64,000 bases of DNA from Candidatus Altimarinota bacterium. Its GTDB lineage: Bacteria > Patescibacteriota > Gracilibacteria > UBA4473. Below are positions 51,801 through 59,317 of this stretch, piece after piece. Positions within the stretch are counted from its first letter, which is position 1; each line of letters starts with the position of its first letter. The stretch spans positions 1-64,000 of the forward strand of contig JAIPIF010000004.1 of assembly GCA_021734785.1 (NCBI GenBank), written 5' to 3'. A program made the position numbers and the translations under genes. Under the pieces are notes generated by a model. It made no database searches. It was not told the origin of the DNA and was given only the letters and a program-made list of their open reading frames with translations.

Positions 51801-52389
51801 TCTCAGCACTCTGAACACAAAAAGTATTCAACTCCTGTTGCTGCGGGTGATCGCGCCCCAGCAGCTCGAGAAAAATTTTGTCTGAAGGAAACACCTGCTG
51901 GAGTTTTTGGAGAATTTTTTCTGCATGCGCACTCCCCTGCTGGTACAGCGTCTGCCCGAGCAGTCCCGTCGTCGATCCCGTGAGCACGATGAGACCGTCT
52001 GAATATTTCTCCAGCGTCTCCCAGTCGGCACGGGGTTGCTGAAAAAATCCTTCCAGCGCGGCAATCGAGAGTATTTTGAGCAGGTGTTCAAATCCTGTTT
52101 GGTTCTGTGCGAGCAAGACAAGATTTCCTTCGCGACCATCCACTCCTGCTCGTTGCTCAAAACGAGAATCTTTTGCCACCGCAATCTCTGCGCCGAGAAT
52201 CGGCTGAACTCCTGCGGCAGAGGCCTGTTCGTAAAATTCCACGAGTCCATATCCCACATGCGTGTCGGTCAGCGCCACGGCCGGACAGTCAAGTTCCGCC
52301 GCACGAGCGAGAACTTTTTTGGGAGACATCGTGGCCTGCTGAAGCGAATAATGTGAGTGAGTGTGCAGGTTTACAAACGGCTTTGGCAT
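48883..52389 (-). CDS. dnaE: DNA polymerase III subunit alpha
   Basis: DnaE is the replicative polymerase catalytic subunit. The 1168-aa protein has an intact N-terminal PHP domain (NLHTHSHYSLQQA with metal-binding His residues, and ALTDTHVGYGLVEFY). It has the GPGRGSAAGSIVSYLL motif, the catalytic PDIDIDFSDERR, and the thumb/finger blocks KVCTFGTLSAKAALKDVGR and FAGYGFNRSHAVCYA. The tandem HhH region precedes a C-terminal OB domain (IHGLVTNVRRIMTKKGKPMA). All expected parts are present in order. The start is leaderless, with a -10 box 7 nt upstream. Confidence 0.97.
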   Translation of the reverse strand: MPKPFVNLHTHSHYSLQQATMSPKKVLARAAELDCPAVALTDTHVGYGLVEFYEQASAAGVQPILGAEIAVAKDSRFEQRAGVDGREGNLVLLAQNQTGFEHLLKILSIAALEGFFQQPRADWETLEKYSDGLIVLTGSTTGLLGQTLYQQGSAHAEKILQKLQQVFPSDKIFLELLGRDHPQQQELNTFCVQSAEKFSLPLVITSDARYALPEDEEAAETLYCIGKNQQISDDGREKILTKNWFKSWEELEKNLSGISPEVREQARKNTLQIAESISLKLSFDQNLLPHFTVPEGETEASQLRKNCELAIDRLYAEDIQKEPLFRETIQERLDYELAVISNMGFDAYFLIVQDFIQFAKKNGIAVGPGRGSAAGSIVSYLLEITTVDPLRFELLFERFLNPERISMPDIDIDFSDERRGEVLQYVTEKYGTEKVSKVCTFGTLSAKAALKDVGRAHGVPFAEMNALTKLLPNRPGFQLSEALDVSDFKTLLGSKSHLKKVYDVARKLEGCVRHVSVHACAVIIGNEELTAHTALQWAPGTETVKITQFPYQQLEHLGLLKMDFLGLRNLSILEKAMDHIRVTTGTEIDLPKIPIDDQKTFEIFAAGETTGVFQFESAGMRRYLKELKPTEFEDLVAMNALYRPGPMEYIPTYIEGKHGTKKVKYLHPILEPILEKTYGIAVYQEQVMRIAQDFAGFSLGQADILRKAIGKKKVGLLAEQRKKFIEGSQKNGHDEKLAIKMFDEIVVPFAGYGFNRSHAVCYARIAYETAYLRANYPVEFMAAMMTTDRSNTDRIVLEMNECTEMGIEVLPPSVNESGSHFTVVSEGAGTGQTNISGEETQQKIRFGLTAIKGLGEETVDQIIFERQRNGVFESLQDFAKRVPQKLLNKKTLEALAFSGAFDAFGDRKAVVDSLDDLSQYAREFQEKKTAGQMGLFGGSDETAVDFTLRDSEASKEDILQWERESLGLFVSDHPLKGLAEYFDKFGKLIGKLSPEEDLKKKRTIHGLVTNVRRIMTKKGKPMAILSLEDTSGKIEVAVFPQIYQHAHSSVFEVDAFLRVRGKIEERDGVLNLIADELKSGDLTKVQRTHTFAGEQASETTASKPFFIRIPHNTKKSQVDALKKLLFQQKSESPSAVSVRVQINGQTVTLPFRLQKTALLEKEISKILQ

Positions 52390-52396
52390 CGGAGAG

Positions 52397-52402
52397 ATTG
52401 TA
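52397..52402 (-). promoter_or_regulatory. -10 element of dnaE
   Basis: Minus-strand TACAAT ends 7 nt before the dnaE ATG at 52389. No convincing -35 box was found. Confidence 0.4.
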
Positions 52403-52467
52403 GCGGATTTCGGAAAAAATCACAGCCGGAAATGGCGCAATTTTGACTTGCTTTTTGTGAGAAAATT

Positions 52468-53535
52468 TTACTGAATGCCGTTGGCCGCCAAGATCGCTTT
52501 GAGCTGTTCGACATCATTGGCTCGATCCATCGCAATCTCTTTGGAAATACGTTCGGACATCACCAACCCCGCCAGAGACTGCTCAAATTCGACCATTTCT
52601 CCGGAATTATCTGTCTGGAGGACGTTTGGGATTTGAAAAATTTTGTTCTGACGAATGTGATTTTGGATAGCATAATTATTGGTCAAAATCTCATACGCCA
52701 AGGTCAGCCGTCCATCCACGGTGGGAATGAGTCGCTGAGAAATCACCATCGAGAGAGACGACGCTAGCTGTGACCGTACCTGGTCCTGCTGATCCGCGGG
52801 AAAAACATCGATGATACGCGCCACCGTCTGTGCCCCGTCATTTGTATGCAGCGTCGAGTACACCACGTGACCGGTCTCTGCCATGGTCAGTGCCGCGGAA
52901 ATCGTTTCGTGATCGCGCATCTCCCCCACCATGAGAATATCCGGGTCTTCGCGAAGACCCGCCTTGATTCCGGCTTTGAAATCTACCACATCGCGTCCCA
53001 CTTCTCGCTGGCGGATGATGCTTTTGTCAGATTGAAGCAGGTACTCAATGGGGTCCTCGATGGTAATCAGGTGCTCGGCGCGCTGGTTTGTCCGTTCTTT
53101 GAGAATGGAAGCCAGGGTGGTGCTTTTTCCCTGCCCGGTGGGGCCCACCACGAGCACCATGCCCGATTTTATCTTGAGCATATGTTCAAAAACGAATTTG
53201 GGAAATCCCAGCGTCTCAAACGGCCGGATGTCCTGCGGGATGATTCGAAAAGAAACCGCAATACCCGATTCTTCAAAAAACGCATTGCCACGGAGACGAA
53301 TCTTGTCCTGAACTTTGATCATAAAATCACTCTGTCGAAACTCTTGGAGGTGTTTTTTATTGCGCTCGGGGAGAAGGCTCATCAGCAGCTCTTCAATTTC
53401 CTTGTTTTCCAGAGGGGTGTCGCCCTGTGGTAAAAGATCGCGCGTGATACGAAAGTACGGAGGCAGTCCCACGGCCAGATGAATATCTGAGGCGCCTTTT
53501 TGGGAGGCATCGACGACGAGCTGTTCAAAATTCAT
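52468..53535 (-). CDS. pilT: Type IV pilus retraction ATPase PilT
   Basis: PilT drives pilus retraction by ATP hydrolysis in the cytoplasm. The 355-aa protein has GASDIHLAVG, a PAS-like N domain and Walker A GPTGQGKSTT (about 131-140; Gln replaces the usual Ser). The Asp box TIEDPIEYLL, Walker B DPDILMVGEMRDHETI and the TLHTNDGAQTV His box follow. There is no tetracysteine zinc site, unlike pilB at 10041. The AIRNLIRE-like motif of classical PilT is not obvious, so it may be a PilU-like or divergent member. It stands 42 kb from the pilus operon and after dnaE on the other side. Confidence 0.9.
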   Translation of the reverse strand: MNFEQLVVDASQKGASDIHLAVGLPPYFRITRDLLPQGDTPLENKEIEELLMSLLPERNKKHLQEFRQSDFMIKVQDKIRLRGNAFFEESGIAVSFRIIPQDIRPFETLGFPKFVFEHMLKIKSGMVLVVGPTGQGKSTTLASILKERTNQRAEHLITIEDPIEYLLQSDKSIIRQREVGRDVVDFKAGIKAGLREDPDILMVGEMRDHETISAALTMAETGHVVYSTLHTNDGAQTVARIIDVFPADQQDQVRSQLASSLSMVISQRLIPTVDGRLTLAYEILTNNYAIQNHIRQNKIFQIPNVLQTDNSGEMVEFEQSLAGLVMSERISKEIAMDRANDVEQLKAILAANGIQ

Positions 53536-53563
53536 ACGAAAAAAGGAGAGGAAATTCTCCCCA

Positions 53564-53572
53564 ATGGTAGCA
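53564..53572 (-). promoter_or_regulatory. Possible extended -10 of pilT
   Basis: Minus-strand TGCTACCAT resembles the TGCTACAAT boxes at 8135 and 14783 with one change. It lies about 28 nt before the pilT ATG. Confidence 0.3.
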
Positions 53573-53589
53573 AAAATCCGTGAGAGAAA

Positions 53590-53778
53590 CTATTTTTCTT
53601 TTCTTTCTTCCTCTGTTCGTAATTTCCGGAGAGTGGAGATTCTCTCAAGAAATTGTGCTCGAAGATTCCTTACTTCTTCTGGATCTTGTGTGTGTTGCCG
53701 CTCTCTTCTTTTCTCACAAAAATCAGGATCCGCTGCCGAATCTTTTATGTGCTGAAGGTTTTCTAAATTCCAAACCAT
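53590..53778 (-). CDS. Small charged protein (62 aa)
   Basis: The frame encodes 62 residues, starting MVWNLENLQHIKDSAADPDF and ending RTEEERKEK. The protein is rich in Arg and Glu and probably forms one or two helices (for example NLRAQFLERISTLRKLR). No family is recognised. It lies between pilT and another tiny gene on the same strand. AT-rich, poorly conserved-looking flanks contrast with the balanced codon use inside, which supports a real small gene. Confidence 0.5.
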   Translation of the reverse strand: MVWNLENLQHIKDSAADPDFCEKRRERQHTQDPEEVRNLRAQFLERISTLRKLRTEEERKEK

Positions 53779-53819
53779 TTTTTGTAAGCAAAAGTAATTT
53801 TATTCTCCTCTTTAAATTT

Positions 53820-53993
53820 TCAAATGTCTATTTGCTGAAAAAAGTTTTCTTTAAATTTCTGTGCAGCAAGCTTTGTGGCTTCTGGAAGTTCTTTTTGCGG
53901 TTCTTTTTCCTGAGAAGGCGTTTCTTTCAACTGCGAAGTCGGCTGGAGAATTTTCTTCCAATTGTTTTCTGAATTCTGAAAATCAAATGTCAT
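53820..53993 (-). CDS. Small charged protein (57 aa)
   Basis: The frame from ATG 53993 gives 57 residues, starting MTFDFQNSENNWKKIL. It has a Lys/Glu/Pro/Gln-rich middle and a helical end (KLAAQKFKENFFQQIDI). A longer frame starting at 54107 overlaps secA and is not credible. No family is recognised. It forms a tandem with the 62-aa gene 41 nt downstream and is divergent from secA. Confidence 0.45.
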   Translation of the reverse strand: MTFDFQNSENNWKKILQPTSQLKETPSQEKEPQKELPEATKLAAQKFKENFFQQIDI

Positions 53994-54058
53994 TTTCCAA
54001 AAAGTTACTGAAAACTGTCTACACCTTCTGTCAAGAAAATGCAAGTCTTTTTCCCACC

Positions 54059-54086
54059 TTGTTTTTTTGTGAAGAAATTTTACAAT
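54059..54086 (+). promoter_or_regulatory. Promoter of secA
   Basis: TTGTTT and TACAAT are 16 nt apart. The secA ATG lies 13 nt downstream. Confidence 0.5.
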
Positions 54087-54099
54087 CCGCCTGACCCAA

Positions 54100-56760
54100 A
54101 TGAGCACCCTTCAAAAAACATTTGAAAAAGTCTTTGGCTCGTACAACGAGCGCCAGATAAAAGCCCTGCAAAAACAGGTGCCTCCCATCAACGAGTGCGA
54201 AGCTGAAATGCAGTCCTGGTCGGACGAAAAGCTCAAGAAACAGTTTGCCGAATGGAAAGAAGAGCTGACGAAACATCCGGAAAAGGTCGATGAAAAAATG
54301 GTCGACGTTTTTGCTGCGGTCAAAAATGTGACCCGTCGGCTCGTGGGGAAACAATTTGAAGTGCGCGGCAAAAAACAAGCCTGGAACATGATTCCGTACG
54401 ACGTTCAGTTGATCGGCGGCATTGTCCTGCACCAGGGAAAAATTGCCGAGATGAAAACGGGAGAGGGAAAAACTCTCGTCTGTACGATGCCCGTGGTCTT
54501 GAATGCACTGACGGGAAAAGGCGTGCATGTGATCACCGTCAATGACTATCTGGCGCAGCGCGATGCCGAATGGATGAAGCCGATTTATGAGTTTTGTGGA
54601 CTCAAAACGGGCGTGATCGTCCACGGAAAAGATACCGAAGAACGCCGAGAAGCCTACGCCGCTGATATCACGTACGGGACCAACAATGAATTTGGATTTG
54701 ACTATCTGCGGGATAACATGGCCCAGGCAAAAGAAGATCTGGTCCAGCGCGATCTGCACTACACAATCGTGGATGAGGTGGACTCGATTTTGATTGACGA
54801 AGCCCGCACCCCGCTGATTATTTCCGCCCCGGCAGAAGAAAGCACTGAGAAGTATCAACAGTACTCCCGCCTGGTCCCCCAGCTCCAGGAAAACACGGAT
54901 TTCACTATCGATATTAAGCTCAAGGCTGTCACACTGACCGAGGAGGGCATCCGAAAAATGGAAAACTTTTTGGGGGTGAAAAATATCTACACAGAGGCCG
55001 GGTTTGACGAGGTACACCATATTGAAAACGCCCTCAAGGCCCACATCATTTTTGAACGGGACAAAGACTACGTCGTCCGCGATGATCAAGTGCTTATTGT
55101 CGATGAATTTACCGGCCGCCTGATGCCCGGTCGCCGATACTCGGATGGACTGCACCAGGCACTGGAGGCAAAAGAGAATGTCCAAATCCAACGAGAGAGC
55201 AAAACCCTTGCGACCATCACGTTTCAGAATTATTTCCGGCTGTACGAAAAGCTCGCGGGCATGACCGGGACCGCCGAAACAGAAGCCGAAGAGTTTGCGA
55301 AAATTTACAAACTCGACACCCTCGTCATTCCGACCAATGAACCGATCATTCGAAACGATTTTCCGGATAAAATTTTCAAAAACGAACACGGGAAATTTCT
55401 CGCCATTGCCCGGGAGGTCGAAGCGCTCAATCAACGTGGCCAGCCGGTACTGGTGGGCACGGTGTCGATTGAAAAATCCGAAGCGCTCTCTCACATGCTC
55501 AAATCCAACGGGATTCGGCACGAAGTTTTGAATGCAAAATTTCACGAACGAGAGGCCGAAATCGTCGCACAAGCGGGACAAAAAGGCGCCGTCACCATCG
55601 CCACCAACATGGCCGGCCGCGGAACAGACATCAAGCTCGGAGAGGGGGTCGTGGAGCTCGGGGGCTTGGCAATTATTGGAACCGAACGACACGAATCGCG
55701 TCGCATCGACAATCAGCTCCGAGGACGAGCCGGTCGCCAGGGAGATCCGGGGTTTACCCAATTTTTTGTCGCCATGACCGATGATCTGATGCGCCGATTT
55801 GGCGGTCAGCGAATGAGTGGACTCATGCAGCGCATGGGGGTCAAAGATGATGAAGCCATTCAGAATAAAATGATCAGCCGCTCGGTGCAGAATGCGCAAA
55901 AAAAGATTGAGGCCTTTCACTTTGATGCACGAAAACATGTGGTGCAGTACGACGATGTGATGAATGTGCACCGCGAAAAAATGTACCAGCGCCGACGAGA
56001 AATTTTATTTGCCACGACCGTGGACGAGGAGATAGAAAAAATTGCAAAAGTGTTTGTGCGAGAAATTGTAGAAACCCATTGCCCGCATCCTACCGTTGGG
56101 CAAGAGGCCGATCGAGCAGAAATTGCCGAGACCTTTCGCAGCATTTTTCCGCATCCGGATTTTGAGCAAAAAGAAATAGAGCGTTTCGAAGAACGAGAGG
56201 TCCTCATCGATCATATTCAAAAAACACTGCTCGAGAGCTGGAAAAAGCGCAAAAAAGAATTTCCCGTCGAGGATCCTGACGACATCGCGCGATATGTGGT
56301 CCTTCGATCGTTTGACGAACTGTGGCTGGACCACATCAATGAAATGACCAGTCTCCGTGATCGCGTCTCGCTCTCGGGGTACGCGCAAAAAGATCCCATC
56401 ATGGAGTACCGTCGCGAAGGATTTTTGATGTTCCGGCGCGTTCTGTTTGAAGTGCGACGGACCGCACTGTCCAATCTCTTTCGCGTGCAGGTGGCGCCAA
56501 ACTTTGAAAAGGAAACCACTGACTACTCCGACGCACAGACCAACGCCGATCAGATTCAGGAAAATCTGCGATCCGGTGGCGAAGCGATTGCGCAGGCTGC
56601 CGCCCAAGCCGGCGAACGCCTGTCACACCGCTCTGAGGCGCCCGGGCGATCCATTGTCGCGGAGAAGCTCGGGAAAAAATATGAAAACATTGGCCGCAAC
56701 GATCCCTGTCCCTGTGGCAGCGGTAAAAAATTCAAAAAGTGTCACGGTCAGAATCTCTGA
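54100..56760 (+). CDS. secA: Preprotein translocase ATPase SecA
   Basis: SecA pushes unfolded preproteins through SecYEG using ATP. The 886-aa protein has the N-terminal IKALQKQVPPIN region and Walker A MKTGEGKTL (about 118-126). It also has DEVDSILIDEART (about 225-237), the GTAETEAEEF preprotein cross-linking region and GRGTDIKLGEGV. It has RESRRIDNQLRGRAGRQGD and the C-terminal zinc motif CPCGSGKKFKKCHG (last ~20 residues). All domains are complete. It is presumably the exporter of the many signal-peptide proteins in this window. It is convergent with the small anchored-protein gene at 56773. Confidence 0.97.
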   Translation: MSTLQKTFEKVFGSYNERQIKALQKQVPPINECEAEMQSWSDEKLKKQFAEWKEELTKHPEKVDEKMVDVFAAVKNVTRRLVGKQFEVRGKKQAWNMIPYDVQLIGGIVLHQGKIAEMKTGEGKTLVCTMPVVLNALTGKGVHVITVNDYLAQRDAEWMKPIYEFCGLKTGVIVHGKDTEERREAYAADITYGTNNEFGFDYLRDNMAQAKEDLVQRDLHYTIVDEVDSILIDEARTPLIISAPAEESTEKYQQYSRLVPQLQENTDFTIDIKLKAVTLTEEGIRKMENFLGVKNIYTEAGFDEVHHIENALKAHIIFERDKDYVVRDDQVLIVDEFTGRLMPGRRYSDGLHQALEAKENVQIQRESKTLATITFQNYFRLYEKLAGMTGTAETEAEEFAKIYKLDTLVIPTNEPIIRNDFPDKIFKNEHGKFLAIAREVEALNQRGQPVLVGTVSIEKSEALSHMLKSNGIRHEVLNAKFHEREAEIVAQAGQKGAVTIATNMAGRGTDIKLGEGVVELGGLAIIGTERHESRRIDNQLRGRAGRQGDPGFTQFFVAMTDDLMRRFGGQRMSGLMQRMGVKDDEAIQNKMISRSVQNAQKKIEAFHFDARKHVVQYDDVMNVHREKMYQRRREILFATTVDEEIEKIAKVFVREIVETHCPHPTVGQEADRAEIAETFRSIFPHPDFEQKEIERFEEREVLIDHIQKTLLESWKKRKKEFPVEDPDDIARYVVLRSFDELWLDHINEMTSLRDRVSLSGYAQKDPIMEYRREGFLMFRRVLFEVRRTALSNLFRVQVAPNFEKETTDYSDAQTNADQIQENLRSGGEAIAQAAAQAGERLSHRSEAPGRSIVAEKLGKKYENIGRNDPCPCGSGKKFKKCHGQNL

Positions 56761-56772
56761 GTTTTAAAAGCA

Positions 56773-57198
56773 TCACTCAAGGCAGACATCTTTTGTATCC
56801 TGGATCAAACACGTTTGGTCAATATTTCGGTGAATTTTTTTCAGTTCTTTTCGGATATCCTGCAGGACGTGGAGAAAGGCTTCCAGTTGCTTCACCTGTT
56901 GATCTGTGTCCTGATTGGTGGCAAGCGTTTTGCCAGGGCGAACGGTTTCTTCCGCCGTGACAGATCCGACCCAGTGGGCTTTGAGTGCCTGCCAGTCCTG
57001 GTGGGCAAGAGAAAAAGCATCGAGTGTTTTTCGCTGGCGACTGTATCCCAGATATCCCGCGGACGGAGCGGCTTCTTCGATCTGCTCCGACCAGTGGTAC
57101 TGAAAAAGGGATGCGAGCAAGTTCCCCGACTCATACCAGACCGCTCCTGCCGCCATCAGCAGTGCCAGAAGGGTGATCACGATCACGCGAAGTTTCAT
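56773..57198 (-). CDS. Membrane-anchored protein of unknown function (141 aa)
   Basis: A short positively charged start leads into one TM (VIVITLLALLMAAGAVWY, about 5-22), so the protein is anchored with its bulk outside. The rest is helical and polar (KQLEAFLHVLQDIRKELKKI, about 103-122) and ends in two cysteines (TCLIQDTKDVCLE). No family is recognised. Its start overlaps the previous stop by ATGA, and it is the last gene of a four-gene operon with a glycosyltransferase. Confidence 0.7.
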   Translation of the reverse strand: MKLRVIVITLLALLMAAGAVWYESGNLLASLFQYHWSEQIEEAAPSAGYLGYSRQRKTLDAFSLAHQDWQALKAHWVGSVTAEETVRPGKTLATNQDTDQQVKQLEAFLHVLQDIRKELKKIHRNIDQTCLIQDTKDVCLE

Positions 57199-58445
57199 TT
57201 GCGGGGTTTTTGGAGAAACGAGGAAAAACTTTCATTCCAGTTTTCGAGCTGCGTGAGCATTTCCTCAAAATACTGGGAGAAGGAAGAGAATGATCCTGTC
57301 CACATGCCGTGATTGCGAATCCGTTCGGACTGCCAGTGCTGCGTCCGTGCGGTAGATAAAATTTCATCGATGTCTGCCTGCTGCAAGACTTCACTCCGAC
57401 GAATAAATGCCAACGCATCCTCTTGCGACTGATTTTCGAGATCTCGAGAAACGGTTTCTGATGCGGATTCGTACTCTTCCATCCATCGGCGCTGTGCCTG
57501 AGTCAAAGGATCATTGAGAATAAATTCTGACTGAAAGGCCTGCCAATCTTTTTCGTTGAAAAGGTCGACAGCCATTCCGGACCCACCCGCCGGCATTTGT
57601 CCTGCTCCTGCCAGATCGTGAACCTGTGAAAACGCAGGCATGGGCACCGGCGACTCCCAGATGCTGGCATTGATGACTTCTGCTGCGAGCGGAAAGGGAT
57701 TCAAATGATCGGCAAAAAGACTCACGAGCTCCTGCAACCGGCCCGCGATCGAGGGGTCGTTTTTGGAATACGGATTTTTGGGAGACTGTTTTGATTCTGA
57801 CTGATCAAATGTCTCCTCCTCGTCTGCGGCATATTCCTGGGATTCGAGCACGGGAGAAATTTCTTTTTCTTCGGCGTACTCCGCTTTTAAATCTGTCGAC
57901 TTTTGGCCAAATAAAATCTCGTCCATCGCGTGCAAATCCTGCACCAGATCAAACGGAGCATTGGATTCTCCATCCCAAAAGAGCGATCCCACATACGCCT
58001 GCAGTATCTGTCGCTCTTCCTGTCGGAGCCAGTCGCCCTCCCCCGCCAAAACAAAATCGAGAAACTGCTGGTACGTGATAAATCCAGAGGTGTTTCCCTG
58101 ATCCGGAGAATAGCGACTAATCTTTTCGGTCAGTTGTTGTTTGAGTTCTTCATCAATTTCTCCCTCGGAAACTTTTTGAAAATACTCGTACAATCCGCCC
58201 TTCATGCCCAGCTGTTCGAGCTGCCGGAGTGTGGACTGATCGTCCGTGGTCAGGCTTTCACAGAGTTCTCCCGTCTGACAGACGCGCTCGATCAATAAAT
58301 CCGTGTCCTCGTCCGAGACGCGATCGTGAACGGTAAAATACAGCCCCCGCAGATCGCCGATTTTTTCAAAGGTCGGTCGCTCCGCCGCCAAAGTCTGTCC
58401 CAGCAGGAAAGCCATCCCGAAGACGATCCAGAGAAATTTTCTCAT
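57195..58445 (-). CDS. Secreted protein of unknown function (416 aa)
   Basis: A signal peptide (FLWIVFGMAFLLGQTLAAE) is followed by a long acidic, mostly helical sequence rich in Gln, Glu and Asp. No TM is present after the signal, so the protein is likely exported. Only two or three Cys are visible (VCQTGELCESL near 60-70). No motif is recognised. The ATG at 58445 is preferred to longer frames because it opens the signal peptide and overlaps the previous stop by 4 nt. It is the third gene of the operon. Confidence 0.7.
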   Translation of the reverse strand: MRKFLWIVFGMAFLLGQTLAAERPTFEKIGDLRGLYFTVHDRVSDEDTDLLIERVCQTGELCESLTTDDQSTLRQLEQLGMKGGLYEYFQKVSEGEIDEELKQQLTEKISRYSPDQGNTSGFITYQQFLDFVLAGEGDWLRQEERQILQAYVGSLFWDGESNAPFDLVQDLHAMDEILFGQKSTDLKAEYAEEKEISPVLESQEYAADEEETFDQSESKQSPKNPYSKNDPSIAGRLQELVSLFADHLNPFPLAAEVINASIWESPVPMPAFSQVHDLAGAGQMPAGGSGMAVDLFNEKDWQAFQSEFILNDPLTQAQRRWMEEYESASETVSRDLENQSQEDALAFIRRSEVLQQADIDEILSTARTQHWQSERIRNHGMWTGSFSSFSQYFEEMLTQLENWNESFSSFLQKPRK

Positions 58446-59317
58446 CCGGGATAGGTCATGGGATAGAGAAATTTGGCCGGCCATATATTTATTTTGTCGA
58501 CGGCTTTTTGGATCTGGGATCGAATGTGTTCGAGTTCCACCTGCAGCGCGACCAGCCACGCATGCTGTCGGTACTGTGGCTGAAAGTGGTGATAAAACTC
58601 CAGCATCGTCGTGATCGCAGCAGACGTGTGCTCCCATTCGGCTTGATATCTTTGCTGCTGTGTATTCCAGCGTTGCGTCCGCCCGCGTTTGGTGTCGGCA
58701 TCGCTGTTTTCGCGGACAAAGGACTGATAATCCCGCATCTTTGCGAGGAGAAATTGCTGGTATCCGCACCACTCATTGAGGACCGTCTCTGACACCCAGC
58801 AGGACGAGTACACCGGGCGGGCACCGTCGCCCGTATCGCAGATCTGGAGAAATTTTTCCGGCGCTCCCGCAAGCGCTTTTTTCTTCAAGCGTTGCTGCCT
58901 GCGCTGAATGTCCGGCAAAAGGATGTCAGCACAGTCATCCGTGCGAGGAGAAAGATTGCCGTCGATTAAATTCAGCTTGCGAAGCGTTTTTTTTCGCATC
59001 TCCCCCGCATCGGCAGCTTTTTTTACTTCTTTGGTCACTCCCTCCACGGCTTCTCGAAGAGCATCATTAAAAAGACAATTCATCGTGCGATGAAACTCCG
59101 TGGATTTGCCTTCGTGAAATTCCCCCGCTTCATCCGTCCAGTCAAACACCCGATCATCCACCGCGTACGGGATGGTCGCAAAACACACCTGCGGCACAAA
59201 CGTCGAAAACTGCTCCCGAAACGGCGGATGCAGCTCCGTTCCCTGCGCGGAAACCGCTCCCAGCGGCAGCAGGAGAGTGATGAGAAGAACCGTCGCAATA
59301 ATTTTGTGTGTGTTCAC
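58442..59317 (-). CDS. Secreted cysteine-containing protein of unknown function (291 aa)
   Basis: It starts with GTG in a GTGA overlap with the glycosyltransferase stop. The signal peptide is TVLLITLLLPLGAVSAQG. The mature part has several Cys (VCFATIP, MNCLFND, DDCADILLP, QICDTGDG, SSCWVSE, EWCGYQQ) that may form disulfides, followed by a helical C-terminal half. No family is recognised. It is cotranscribed with a second exported protein and an anchored one, so these may act together at the cell surface. Confidence 0.7.
   Translation of the reverse strand: MNTHKIIATVLLITLLLPLGAVSAQGTELHPPFREQFSTFVPQVCFATIPYAVDDRVFDWTDEAGEFHEGKSTEFHRTMNCLFNDALREAVEGVTKEVKKAADAGEMRKKTLRKLNLIDGNLSPRTDDCADILLPDIQRRQQRLKKKALAGAPEKFLQICDTGDGARPVYSSCWVSETVLNEWCGYQQFLLAKMRDYQSFVRENSDADTKRGRTQRWNTQQQRYQAEWEHTSAAITTMLEFYHHFQPQYRQHAWLVALQVELEHIRSQIQKAVDKINIWPAKFLYPMTYPG

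Noticed and set aside
54031-55971. Long open frame of 646 codons antisense to secA
   Set aside because: SecA on the plus strand has every family motif; the antisense product is His/Phe-rich without any domain pattern, as expected from the codon bias of the true gene.
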